In this document: positions 14,065-20,586 of the stretch, piece after piece | How the letters are laid out: the number at the start of each line of letters is the position of its first letter | How positions within the stretch are numbered: position 1 is the stretch's first letter | Assembly: GCA_964613045.1 (NCBI GenBank) | Contig: CAZTFS010000034.1 | Location: 1-20,586, forward strand | DNA from: UBA1081 sp964613045 | GTDB lineage: Bacteria > Bacillota > Clostridia > Oscillospirales > Acutalibacteraceae | DNA length: 20,586 bases | Direction: 5' to 3' | Notes under the pieces: model-generated | Told to the model about the DNA's origin: nothing | The model's input: the letters and a program-made list of their open reading frames with translations, nothing else | The model's database searches: none | Translations under genes and position numbers: made by a program

Positions 14065-15351
14065 ATGTCAGATTACAGATTTGAAACTTTACAGCTCCAC
14101 GTAGGTCAGGAAACAGCAGACAGTGCAACGGATTCCCGTGCAGTACCTATTTATGCGACAACTTCATATGTTTTTCACGATTGTGCCCATGCGGCGGATC
14201 GCTTCGGACTGCGTGATGCAGGTAATATTTACGCAAGACTTACAAATTCTACTCAGGATGTTTTTGAAAAGAGAATTGCAGCCCTTGAGGGCGGTGTCGC
14301 AGCCCTTGCTGTGGCTTCGGGTGCGGCGGCGATCAGTTATGTTATCGAAGCTCTTGCTCTGAACGGCGGTCATATCGTAGCTCAGAAAACAATTTACGGC
14401 GGCAGTTACAATCTTCTTGAGCATACACTTCCGGGGTTCGGCATTACTGCAACGTTTGTCAATATTCATGATCTTTCAGAAGTTGAAAATGCAATAAAAG
14501 AAAATACAAGGGCAATTTATATTGAAACCCTCGGCAATCCCAACAGTGATATTCCCGATGTAGATGCACTTGCTGAGCTTGCACATAAGTATAATATACC
14601 TCTTGTTGTAGATAATACTTTCGGAACACCTTATTTTTTCAGACCCATTGAACACGGTGCCGATATCGTTGTTCATTCCGCAACTAAGTTTATCGGCGGT
14701 CACGGAACTACTCTCGGCGGTGTAATTGTTGATTCCGGCAAATTTGACTGGTCAGCATCGGGCAAATTCCCTGCAATTTCAGCACCCAATCCCAGTTATC
14801 ACGGTGCAACATTTACCCAAGCGGCAGGTGCGGCGGCATTTGTTACTTATATAAGAGCTGTTCTTCTTAGAGATACAGGGGCAACGATTTCACCTTTTGC
14901 CGCTTTTCTGCTTCTTCAGGGTACGGAAACGCTGTCTCTCAGACTGGAACGTCATGCTGAGAACACAAAGAAGGTCATTGAATATCTTAATGCCAATCCT
15001 CTTGTTGAAAAGGTCAATCATCCCTCACTTCCCGACCATCCCGATCATGTGCTGTACAAAAAATACTTTCCCTACGGCGGCGGCTCAATATTTACATTTA
15101 ATATTAAAGGCGGCAAAAAAGAAGCTTATAAGTTTATAGACAGTCTGAAAATATTTTCGCTTCTTGCAAATGTTGCAGATGTCAAGAGTCTTGTTATTCA
15201 TCCTGCAACCACAACCCACAGCCAGCTTACCGATGAGGAGCTCAGGGAGCAGAATATCGCTCCGAATACCATCCGTCTTTCCATCGGTACGGAGCATATT
15301 GAAGATATTATTGCAGATCTGCAGAACGCTTTTGATGCGGTGAAGGAGTAA
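14065..15351 (+). CDS. metY: O-acetylhomoserine sulfhydrylase / aminocarboxypropyltransferase
   Basis: A 428-residue PLP enzyme of the Cys/Met metabolism (gamma-family) group, which makes homocysteine from O-acetylhomoserine and sulfide. It starts with the MetY-typical FETLQLHVGQ and includes the PLP-anchoring Lys208 in SATKFIGGHG, VDNTFGTPY, and the insertion around ISAPNPSYHG that separates MetY (about 430 residues) from shorter cystathionine synthases and lyases (about 380). The C-terminus RLSIGTEHIEDIIADL is standard. AAAGGA precedes the ATG by 10 nt. It is the first full gene of a five-gene operon, 4 nt before cysK. Some family members also act on O-acetylserine. Confidence 0.94.
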   Translation: MSDYRFETLQLHVGQETADSATDSRAVPIYATTSYVFHDCAHAADRFGLRDAGNIYARLTNSTQDVFEKRIAALEGGVAALAVASGAAAISYVIEALALNGGHIVAQKTIYGGSYNLLEHTLPGFGITATFVNIHDLSEVENAIKENTRAIYIETLGNPNSDIPDVDALAELAHKYNIPLVVDNTFGTPYFFRPIEHGADIVVHSATKFIGGHGTTLGGVIVDSGKFDWSASGKFPAISAPNPSYHGATFTQAAGAAAFVTYIRAVLLRDTGATISPFAAFLLLQGTETLSLRLERHAENTKKVIEYLNANPLVEKVNHPSLPDHPDHVLYKKYFPYGGGSIFTFNIKGGKKEAYKFIDSLKIFSLLANVADVKSLVIHPATTTHSQLTDEELREQNIAPNTIRLSIGTEHIEDIIADLQNAFDAVKE

Positions 15352-15355
15352 TATT

Positions 15356-16285
15356 ATGGCAAATATATATACATCTGCAGCAGAACTTATAGGAAAAACA
15401 CCTCTTCTGGAGCTTAAAAATACCGAAAACAAATCAGGACTTAAAGCAACCGTACTTGCAAAGCTGGAATATTTCAACCCTGCAGGCTCAGTCAAGGACA
15501 GAATCGCAAAAGCAATGATTGATGATGCGGAAAAATCGGGTAAACTGAAAAAAGGCTCGGTTATCATTGAACCTACTTCGGGAAATACAGGTATAGGTCT
15601 TGCATCTGTTGCGGCGGCAAGGGGCTACAGAATAATAATCGTTATGCCCGAAACCATGTCCGCCGAACGCAGACAGTTGATGAAAGCATACGGTGCAGAG
15701 TTTGTTCTTACTGAGGGTGCAAAGGGAATGAAGGGTGCAATTGCCAAGGCTCAGGAATTAGCATCTGAGATTCCCGACAGCTTTATACCTTCGCAATTCA
15801 CAAATTCCGCCAATCCAAAGGCACATTTTAACACAACAGGTCCCGAAATTTATGAGGATACTGACGGCAAGGTGGATATTTTTGTTGCAGGTGTCGGCAC
15901 AGGCGGTACAGTTACAGGCGTGGGCGAATATCTGAAATCAAAAAATCCCGATATCAGGATAGTGGCAGTTGAGCCTGCATCTTCAGCGGTGCTTTCCACG
16001 GGGGTTCCCGGTGCTCACAAAATTCAGGGAATCGGTGCAGGTTTTGTGCCCGATGTTCTCAATACTTCGGTTTATGATGAGATATTCACCGTTTCCAATG
16101 AGGATGCATTCAGTACATGTGCATCAATAGGAAAAAATGAAGGTATTCTGGTTGGTATATCTTCGGGTGCGGCGGTATATGCGGCGACCGAGATTGCAAA
16201 ACGCCCCGAGAATGAGGGGAAAACCATAGTCGTACTTCTTCCCGATTCGGGAGACAGATATCTTTCAACTTCAGTTTTTGATTAA
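15356..16285 (+). CDS. cysK: Cysteine synthase A (O-acetylserine sulfhydrylase)
   Basis: A 309-residue beta-family PLP enzyme that makes cysteine from O-acetylserine and sulfide. Lys47 in PAGSVKDR forms the Schiff base, TSGNTGIG is the substrate-binding loop, GTGGTVTG binds the PLP phosphate, and GISSGAA is near the C-terminus. Length is normal for CysK. The partner serine acetyltransferase (CysE) is not in the window. It follows metY by 4 nt and precedes nifS by 14 nt, so cysteine synthesis and its use as sulfur donor are encoded side by side. Confidence 0.95.
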   Translation: MANIYTSAAELIGKTPLLELKNTENKSGLKATVLAKLEYFNPAGSVKDRIAKAMIDDAEKSGKLKKGSVIIEPTSGNTGIGLASVAAARGYRIIIVMPETMSAERRQLMKAYGAEFVLTEGAKGMKGAIAKAQELASEIPDSFIPSQFTNSANPKAHFNTTGPEIYEDTDGKVDIFVAGVGTGGTVTGVGEYLKSKNPDIRIVAVEPASSAVLSTGVPGAHKIQGIGAGFVPDVLNTSVYDEIFTVSNEDAFSTCASIGKNEGILVGISSGAAVYAATEIAKRPENEGKTIVVLLPDSGDRYLSTSVFD

Positions 16286-16299
16286 GAGGAGTAAAAGCA

Positions 16300-17490
16300 A
16301 TGTCGATATATCTTGACAATGCCGCAACAACGAAAATGAGCAGCATCGCTATCAAGACGATGCTGCCCTACATGGATGAAATTTACGGAAACCCTTCAAG
16401 CCTTCATTCTTTCGGGCAAAAAGCAAATGAGGCACTTACCGATGCCCGTGAGAGGATTGCAAATGTATTGGGTTGCACCGCACATGAGATATATTTCACT
16501 TCCGGCGGCAGTGAAGCCGATAATCAGGCAATCATTTCAGCCGCACAGATAGGCAAGTCAAAGGGCAAAATGCATATCATTTCAACTGCAATTGAACATC
16601 ATGCAATACTGCATACTCTTGAAAAACTCGAAAAGGAAGGGTTTGAGATAACATTGCTTGATGTGAGTGAGGACGGAATCGTATTGCCTTCGCAAGTTGA
16701 GGCTTCTGTTCGTGAGGATACATGTCTTGTTACTGTTATGTATGCAAATAATGAAATTGGTTCTGTTCAGCCCATAAAAGAAATAGGGGCGATCTGCCGC
16801 AGCAGAGGTGTTGTTTTTCATACCGATGCCGTACAGGCAGTAGGTCATCTTCATATTGACGTCAAAGCAGATAATATTGATATGTTGTCACTGTCTGCTC
16901 ACAAATTCCACGGTCCGAAAGGTATAGGAGCATTGTATGTCAGAAAAGGACTCAGACTGACAGCTCTTATCAGCGGCGGAGCACAGGAACGGGGAAAACG
17001 GGCAGGTACTGAGAATATCCCATGCATAATGGCGATGGCGGCATCACTTGAAGAAGCCGTCAGTAATATTGATAAGAATAATGAGAAGCTTGTAAACCAG
17101 CGGGACAGACTTATTGAAGGTCTTTCTGAAATCGAACATTCCGTACTCAACGGCAGTCGGGAAAAGAGACTTCCTTCTAATGTGAATTTCTGTTTCGAGG
17201 GAATTGAAGGCGAGTCGCTTCTGCTTTTGCTTGACGATATGGGAATATGTGCATCATCGGGCTCAGCATGCACATCGGGTTCGCTTGATCCGAGTCATGT
17301 GCTTCTTGCCATCGGCAGACCCCATGAGATCGCACACGGATCATTGCGTCTTTCGCTGTCTGAGGAGATAACGGACGAGGAAATAGAATATACGATCAAT
17401 GCCGTTAAAAAAGTAGTCAGTCATCTCAGGGATCTTTCACCTGTATGGCATGACCTGAAAGACGGCAAAAAAGATTTTGTAATAAAATGA
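16300..17490 (+). CDS. nifS: Cysteine desulfurase (NifS/IscS group I)
   Basis: A 396-residue PLP enzyme that removes sulfur from cysteine as a persulfide and passes it to a scaffold. MSIYLDNAATT opens the protein. EHHAIL, HTDAVQAVG and SAHKFHGPKG (PLP Lys202) follow. The catalytic Cys324 lies in ASSGSACTSGS, the long mobile loop of group I enzymes. The approximately 20-residue extension SPVWHDLKDGKKDFVIK after the core is typical of clostridial NifS-like proteins. The next gene encodes the scaffold, with its ribosome site overlapping this stop codon. It probably serves general Fe-S assembly, since no nitrogenase gene is present. Confidence 0.94.
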   Translation: MSIYLDNAATTKMSSIAIKTMLPYMDEIYGNPSSLHSFGQKANEALTDARERIANVLGCTAHEIYFTSGGSEADNQAIISAAQIGKSKGKMHIISTAIEHHAILHTLEKLEKEGFEITLLDVSEDGIVLPSQVEASVREDTCLVTVMYANNEIGSVQPIKEIGAICRSRGVVFHTDAVQAVGHLHIDVKADNIDMLSLSAHKFHGPKGIGALYVRKGLRLTALISGGAQERGKRAGTENIPCIMAMAASLEEAVSNIDKNNEKLVNQRDRLIEGLSEIEHSVLNGSREKRLPSNVNFCFEGIEGESLLLLLDDMGICASSGSACTSGSLDPSHVLLAIGRPHEIAHGSLRLSLSEEITDEEIEYTINAVKKVVSHLRDLSPVWHDLKDGKKDFVIK

Positions 17491-17499
17491 GGTGTCATT

Positions 17500-17934
17500 G
17501 TGGCATTATACAGTGAAAAAGTTATGGATCATTTCCGCAACCCCAGAAATGTGGGCGTTATTGAAGATGCCGATGGTGTGGGTGAAGTTGGCAATGCAAA
17601 GTGCGGAGATATAATGAAGATATATCTTAAGATCGACAACGATATTATTACGGACGTGAAATTTGAGACTTTCGGTTGTGGCAGTGCGATAGCTTCAAGC
17701 TCCATGGCAACAGAACTTATAAAAGGAAAACCGATTTCCGAAGCAATGGAACTTACCAATAAGGCAGTGATCGAAGCACTTGACGGTTTACCTGCACATA
17801 AAATTCACTGCTCGGTGCTTGCAGAGGAAGCAATTAAAAAAGCATTACAGGATTATTATGATAAATGCGGAATTGAGTATGACCACAAGCAATTCCCCGA
17901 CTGTGAAAGCTGCGGTCATTGCTGTGGAGAGTGA
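17500..17934 (+). CDS. nifU: Fe-S cluster scaffold NifU/IscU-like with Cys-rich tail
   Basis: A 144-residue U-type scaffold. The three ligand cysteines are in place: Cys35 (AKCGD, with Asp37), Cys60 (GCGSAIASS) and Cys104 (HKIHCSVLAEEAI). It starts at a GTG (17500) with GAGGTG overlapping the nifS stop. A short tail, CESCGHCCGE, adds four cysteines in a CxxCxxCC pattern after the IscU fold. This is unlike E. coli IscU and much shorter than the ferredoxin and Nfu domains of true nitrogen-fixation NifU. The tail may bind metal or a cluster; this is inference. nadA follows 3 nt later. Confidence 0.92.
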   Translation: MALYSEKVMDHFRNPRNVGVIEDADGVGEVGNAKCGDIMKIYLKIDNDIITDVKFETFGCGSAIASSSMATELIKGKPISEAMELTNKAVIEALDGLPAHKIHCSVLAEEAIKKALQDYYDKCGIEYDHKQFPDCESCGHCCGE

Positions 17935-17937
17935 TTT

Positions 17938-18858
17938 ATGACTGTACGAGAGCTTCAGGACGAGATAATCCGATTAAAAAAAGAGAAAGATATCTGTATT
18001 CTTGCTCATGCCTATCAGAGACATGATATATGGGATATTGCCGATTATGTGGGAGATTCATTTGGATTGAGTCAAAAAGCCGCTCAGGTGAAGAATAAAA
18101 CTGTCATTATGTGCGGTGTTCGTTTTATGGCTGAAACCGTAAAAATCTTATCGCCTGAAAAAAGTGTCTATCTTGCAAATCCTGCGGCAGGCTGTCCAAT
18201 GGCAGAGCAGATGGATATTGATCTGATAATGCAGATGAAAGCGGACATGCCTGAATATACAGTTGTGGCATATATCAACACTACTGCAGAGCTGAAAACG
18301 GTCTGTGATGTTTGTGTCACTTCCTCCTCCGCAGTGAAGATCATTCGTAATATACCGAATGATAAAATACTGTTTATTCCCGATTGCAATCTCGGTGACT
18401 GGATCGCAAAACAGATACCGGAGAAGAAAATAATGCTTGTAAGAGGCGGTTGTCCGACACATTTGCGTATAACGATGCGTGATGTTGAGAGGGTAAGGCT
18501 TGAATATCCCGATGCAAAGCTGCTTATTCATCCCGAATGTCATCCCTCAGTGGTGGAAAAAGCTGATTTTGTGGGAAGCACTACAGAAATTATGTCTTAC
18601 GCTGAAAACGGAACTGATAATCAATATATCATAGGTACTGACAACAGCATCGTGGAGCATTTACAGTTTAAATGTCCCGAAAAGACATTTGTTCCGCTGT
18701 CCAAGGATTGCGTTTGTCACAATATGTTTGCAACCACTCTTGCGGATGTGTACCGATGTGTAAAAGGAATCGGCGGTGAGGAGATCGTGATGAGTGATGA
18801 ATTGATTTCCGCTTCATCAAAATGTATTGATGAGATGTTAAGGTTAGGCAATGCATGA
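17938..18858 (+). CDS. nadA: Quinolinate synthase
   Basis: A 306-residue [4Fe-4S] enzyme that condenses iminoaspartate with dihydroxyacetone phosphate to give quinolinate for NAD. Family blocks are ILAHAYQRHDIWDIADYVGD, IMCGVRFMAE (Cys59), PDCNLGDWIA, RGGCPTH (Cys172), HPEC and a late cysteine in CVCHNM (Cys258 or Cys260). These give three cluster ligands, as in other NadA proteins. The second ligand block has Arg-Gly-Gly where many members have Trp-x-Gly. NadB and NadC are not in the window. Sharing an operon with nifS and nifU suits its need for a cluster. Confidence 0.95.
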   Translation: MTVRELQDEIIRLKKEKDICILAHAYQRHDIWDIADYVGDSFGLSQKAAQVKNKTVIMCGVRFMAETVKILSPEKSVYLANPAAGCPMAEQMDIDLIMQMKADMPEYTVVAYINTTAELKTVCDVCVTSSSAVKIIRNIPNDKILFIPDCNLGDWIAKQIPEKKIMLVRGGCPTHLRITMRDVERVRLEYPDAKLLIHPECHPSVVEKADFVGSTTEIMSYAENGTDNQYIIGTDNSIVEHLQFKCPEKTFVPLSKDCVCHNMFATTLADVYRCVKGIGGEEIVMSDELISASSKCIDEMLRLGNA

Positions 18859-18888
18859 TAATTTTTTAAATAACAAATAACAGAATTG

Positions 18889-18932
18889 TCGGTATGTAAT
18901 TTATGTAGGTTTGTACTTGAATTGCATACCGA
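18889..18932. repeat. 44-bp inverted repeat over the Rrf2 promoter
   Basis: TCGGTATGTAATT (18889-18901) and AATTGCATACCGA (18920-18932) are 13-bp arms with one mismatch (a G-U pair in RNA) around 18 nt. The repeat overlaps the -35 box and spacer of the Rrf2 promoter. The loop holds GTAGGTTTGTA (18905-18915), which matches 10 of 11 bases of the complementary strand of the metY operator. It may be an autoregulatory site, or a hairpin ending the nadA transcript, though no T run follows. Confidence 0.65.
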
Positions 18933-18946
18933 TTTCGTAGTATAAT
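18917..18946 (+). promoter_or_regulatory. Promoter of the Rrf2-family regulator gene
   Basis: TTGAAT (18917-18922) and TATAAT (18941-18946) with an 18-nt spacer. The leader is about 25 nt. Lying inside the inverted repeat suggests autoregulation. Confidence 0.7.
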
Positions 18947-18975
18947 AAATAAAGAAACGGCAAAGGGTGAAAATA

Positions 18976-19389
18976 ATGATGATCTCAACAAGAGGACGAT
19001 ATGCACTCAGAGTAATGCTTGATCTTGCTCAGAACTGTGAACAGGGATTTGTTCCGATGAAAGATGTTGCTGCACGTCAGCAGCTATCGCTTAAATATAT
19101 TGAGCGGATACTGCCTGTTCTTGTCAGAAATAGCTTTGTAAAAGGTGTTCACGGCAAGGGCGGCGGATACTGTCTTGTGAGAAACCCTGAAGAGTACAGG
19201 ATCGGTGATATTTTAAGACTGACCGAGGGGGATCTTGCACCTGTTGCGTGTCTTGAATGCGGAGCTGAGCCCTGTGAAAGAGCAGGAGAGTGTCTGACAC
19301 TTCCCATGTGGACTAAATTCAATGACATGGTAAATGATTATTTTGATAATATAACTCTTGCCGATCTGCTGAGTAATCGGGTTATATAA
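18976..19389 (+). CDS. Rrf2-family transcriptional regulator (IscR-like)
   Basis: A 137-residue winged-helix regulator. The N-terminus ISTRGRYALRVMLDLA and LSLKYIERILPVLV are characteristic of IscR/CymR-type Rrf2 proteins, as is the wing GKGGGYCLVRNPE. A cysteine cluster C-x2-C-x4-C-x5-C in VACLECGAEPCERAGEC lies where IscR holds its Fe-S cluster (C-x5-C-x5-C), so cluster binding is likely but with different spacing. A GTG at 18967 is possible; the ATG at 18976 is preferred because AAAGGG ends 8 nt before it. A third start at 18979 would give the most IscR-like N-terminus. It follows the sulfur/Fe-S operon and probably controls it. Confidence 0.88.
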   Translation: MMISTRGRYALRVMLDLAQNCEQGFVPMKDVAARQQLSLKYIERILPVLVRNSFVKGVHGKGGGYCLVRNPEEYRIGDILRLTEGDLAPVACLECGAEPCERAGECLTLPMWTKFNDMVNDYFDNITLADLLSNRVI

Positions 19390-19440
19390 CAGAAATTGAT
19401 TGTGATCATATGGATTTGATTTTTCAGAGGTGTTGTGTTA

Positions 19441-20349
19441 ATGGATCTGTTGATGAATATATTTAAAAAGGTCTGGGAAAAAACCGAGAAAGATGACAAT
19501 GCAAGGCTTGCCACTCAGAAAAAGCCCGACGGTATAGCGGAAATAAACAATATTCCTTACATAGACGACGGAAACAGATATCATCTGCTTGATTTGTATT
19601 ATCCCGAAAATGCAGACGGAAAACTACCGGTAATAATTGATATTCACGGCGGCGGTTGGATGTATGCCGATAAGGAGCTTAATAAAATATTCTGTCTTAA
19701 CATGGCAAAGCGTGGTTTTGCCGTATTTAATATCAGCTATCGTCTTGTTCCCGAGGTCTCGGTCAATGAACAGCTTATCGATTGCGGTTATGCTCTTAAA
19801 TGGATCAGTGAAAACGGTGAAGATTATCCTGTGTGTGATATGGATAATATCATGCTTGCAGGTGACTCTGCAGGCGGTCAGCTGTCAGTTTATTCTGCCG
19901 TACTGATGTCAAGTGCAAAGCTGAGAAGGATTTTTGATATTCCTGATTATGATATGGAGCTTGCCGCACTTACGCTTATATCTCCCGTTGCGTATATGAA
20001 TGAGGGTATCATGGGGGTATATACAAGAAAGATGTGGGGTAATGATTACAAAAATAAAAAAACCTATCCTTATATGAATCTTGACAGTATTCTGTCTATG
20101 GGTAAATTGCCGCCTACATTTCTTGTTACAAGCAGCGGTGACGATCTGGCACTCAAACAGACACGAAAAGCTGCTGAGGCTATACAGAAATATTCAGATG
20201 ATGTCAGATTGCTTGATTTTGAGAAATTTGAAGGTGAGGATCTGCCGCATGTTTTCAGTGTTATCTATCCCGAGAGCAAAGCAGGCAATATCACGCTTGA
20301 TGAGTTTACTTCATTTTTCCGTAACCATGCCGCATTGAAAATGCAGTAA
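19441..20349 (+). CDS. Alpha/beta hydrolase, HSL-type esterase/lipase
   Basis: A 302-residue serine hydrolase, apparently cytosolic (no signal peptide). The oxyanion-hole motif HGGGW starts at His69 and the nucleophile is Ser143 in GDSAGG, the pattern of the hormone-sensitive-lipase and BD-FAE-like esterases. The acid is probably Asp in SSGDDLALK and the base His in DLPHVFSV. A GTG at 19435 could add two residues, but the ATG at 19441 sits 8 nt after GAGGTG, a better distance. The substrate is unknown; many relatives cleave acetyl or short-chain esters, including on plant polysaccharides. It probably shares the Rrf2 transcript, since only about 50 nt lie between with no terminator. Confidence 0.87.
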   Translation: MDLLMNIFKKVWEKTEKDDNARLATQKKPDGIAEINNIPYIDDGNRYHLLDLYYPENADGKLPVIIDIHGGGWMYADKELNKIFCLNMAKRGFAVFNISYRLVPEVSVNEQLIDCGYALKWISENGEDYPVCDMDNIMLAGDSAGGQLSVYSAVLMSSAKLRRIFDIPDYDMELAALTLISPVAYMNEGIMGVYTRKMWGNDYKNKKTYPYMNLDSILSMGKLPPTFLVTSSGDDLALKQTRKAAEAIQKYSDDVRLLDFEKFEGEDLPHVFSVIYPESKAGNITLDEFTSFFRNHAALKMQ

Positions 20350-20396
20350 AAAAGATATAAAAAATTTTTGAAAAAAATTAAAAAAAATTAAAAAAA
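20348..20396. promoter_or_regulatory. Phased A-tracts upstream of the tRNA promoter
   Basis: A-runs at 20348-20353, 20359-20364, 20371-20377, 20380-20387 and 20390-20396 have centres about 9.5-12.5 bp apart, close to one helical turn. Such phasing bends DNA and A-rich sequence here resembles an UP element, both known to boost stable-RNA promoters. Confidence 0.55.
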
Positions 20397-20400
20397 GGTA

Positions 20401-20429
20401 TTGACTTTTGATTTGATATCTGTTATATT
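20401..20429 (+). promoter_or_regulatory. Promoter of the tRNA cluster
   Basis: TTGACT (20401-20406) and TATATT (20424-20429) with a 17-nt spacer; start near 20436, about 14 nt before tRNA-Val. Confidence 0.85.
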
Positions 20430-20449
20430 ATTGTAGCCGCAAGGGTAAT

Positions 20450-20525
20450 GGGAGCATAGCTCAGCTGGGAGAGCATCTGCCTTACAAGCAGAGGGTCACA
20501 GGTTCGAGCCCTGTTGTTCCCACCA
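20450..20525 (+). tRNA. tRNA-Val (anticodon TAC)
   Basis: A 76-nt cloverleaf. Acceptor GGGAGCA pairs with TGTTCCC (one G-T), the D arm is GCTC...GAGC, the anticodon loop CTTACAA carries TAC, the T arm contains GGTTCGAGCC, and CCA is encoded. Confidence 0.97.
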
Positions 20526-20531
20526 TCAGGG

Positions 20532-20586
20532 GGCCCGGTAGTTCAGCTGGTTAGAACGCTAGCCTGTCACGCTAGAGGTCGACGGT
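20532..20586 (+). tRNA. tRNA-Asp (anticodon GTC), cut by window end
   Basis: Acceptor strand GGCCCGG, D arm with GTTCAGCTGGTTAGAAC, anticodon stem GCTAG...CTAGA-like and loop CTGTCAC carrying GTC. The variable loop is present, but the T arm and 3' end are beyond the window. It lies 6 nt after tRNA-Val in the same transcript. Confidence 0.9.

Noticed and set aside
16300..17934. Nitrogen fixation role for nifS and nifU
   Set aside because: No nitrogenase genes are nearby and the scaffold lacks the ferredoxin and Nfu domains of true NifU; general Fe-S assembly is more likely.
1..20586. CRISPR array, integrase, transposase or toxin-antitoxin genes
   Set aside because: None was found; the only mobile-element trace is the group II intron remnant.

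Overview
The window is about 20.6 kb of low-GC Firmicutes-type chromosome. Strong sigma-A style promoters (TTGACA, 16-18 nt, TATAAT), good Shine-Dalgarno sites, a dockerin protein, an Rrf2 regulator and a NifS/NifU-like pair point to an anaerobic Clostridia member. A gut Ruminococcaceae/Oscillospiraceae relative is my best guess; this is inferred from gene content, not from a marker gene.

Layout. (1) 100-3464, plus: a metal-efflux operon made of a CadC/ArsR-type repressor, a stand-alone HMA domain protein, a Zn/Cd P1B-ATPase and endonuclease IV. Its promoter carries two near-identical dyads and the operon ends in an AT-rich hairpin. (2) 3584-5739, plus: the RarA/MgsA replication-recombination ATPase followed 2 nt later by a TIM-barrel sugar isomerase/epimerase-like protein. 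(3) 5795-6445, plus: a small secreted dockerin protein. (4) 6511-9604, minus: a GtrA-like membrane protein, and separately a RING/zinc-ribbon/DUF2628-like membrane protein with the 23S rRNA uridine methyltransferase RlmD/RlmCD downstream. (5) 9764-10180, minus: a decayed EamA/DMT transporter. (6) 10317-11789, plus: a secreted PHP-like protein with an altered metal motif. (7) 11908-12206, plus: a terminator hairpin followed by the 3' remnant of a group IIC intron (maturase C-terminus, domain V, domain VI). (8) 12190-13665, minus: a large unrecognised membrane protein whose last codons lie in the intron's 3' end. (9) 13867-18858, plus: a sulfur/Fe-S/NAD operon, metY-cysK-nifS-nifU-nadA, with a dyad at the start site and a leader containing a possible 18-codon ORF. 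(10) 18976-19389: an Rrf2/IscR-type regulator with its own promoter and a long inverted repeat. (11) 19441-20349: an HSL-type esterase. (12) 20401-end: a tRNA-Val/tRNA-Asp cluster whose promoter is preceded by phased A-tracts.

How the genes fit together. In the sulfur operon, MetY and CysK make homocysteine and cysteine, NifS takes sulfur from cysteine, NifU assembles Fe-S clusters, and NadA needs a [4Fe-4S] cluster to make quinolinate for NAD. The adjacent cysteine-rich Rrf2 protein is the obvious candidate regulator. Three lesions mark this stretch as having been reshaped: the transporter pseudogene, the intron remnant and the membrane-protein C-terminus altered by it.

No clearly new defence or mobile system is visible. 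The most original signals are the leader ORF plus operator of the sulfur operon, the long inverted repeat at the Rrf2 gene, the intron-supplied protein end, and the unknown membrane protein with its own leader.
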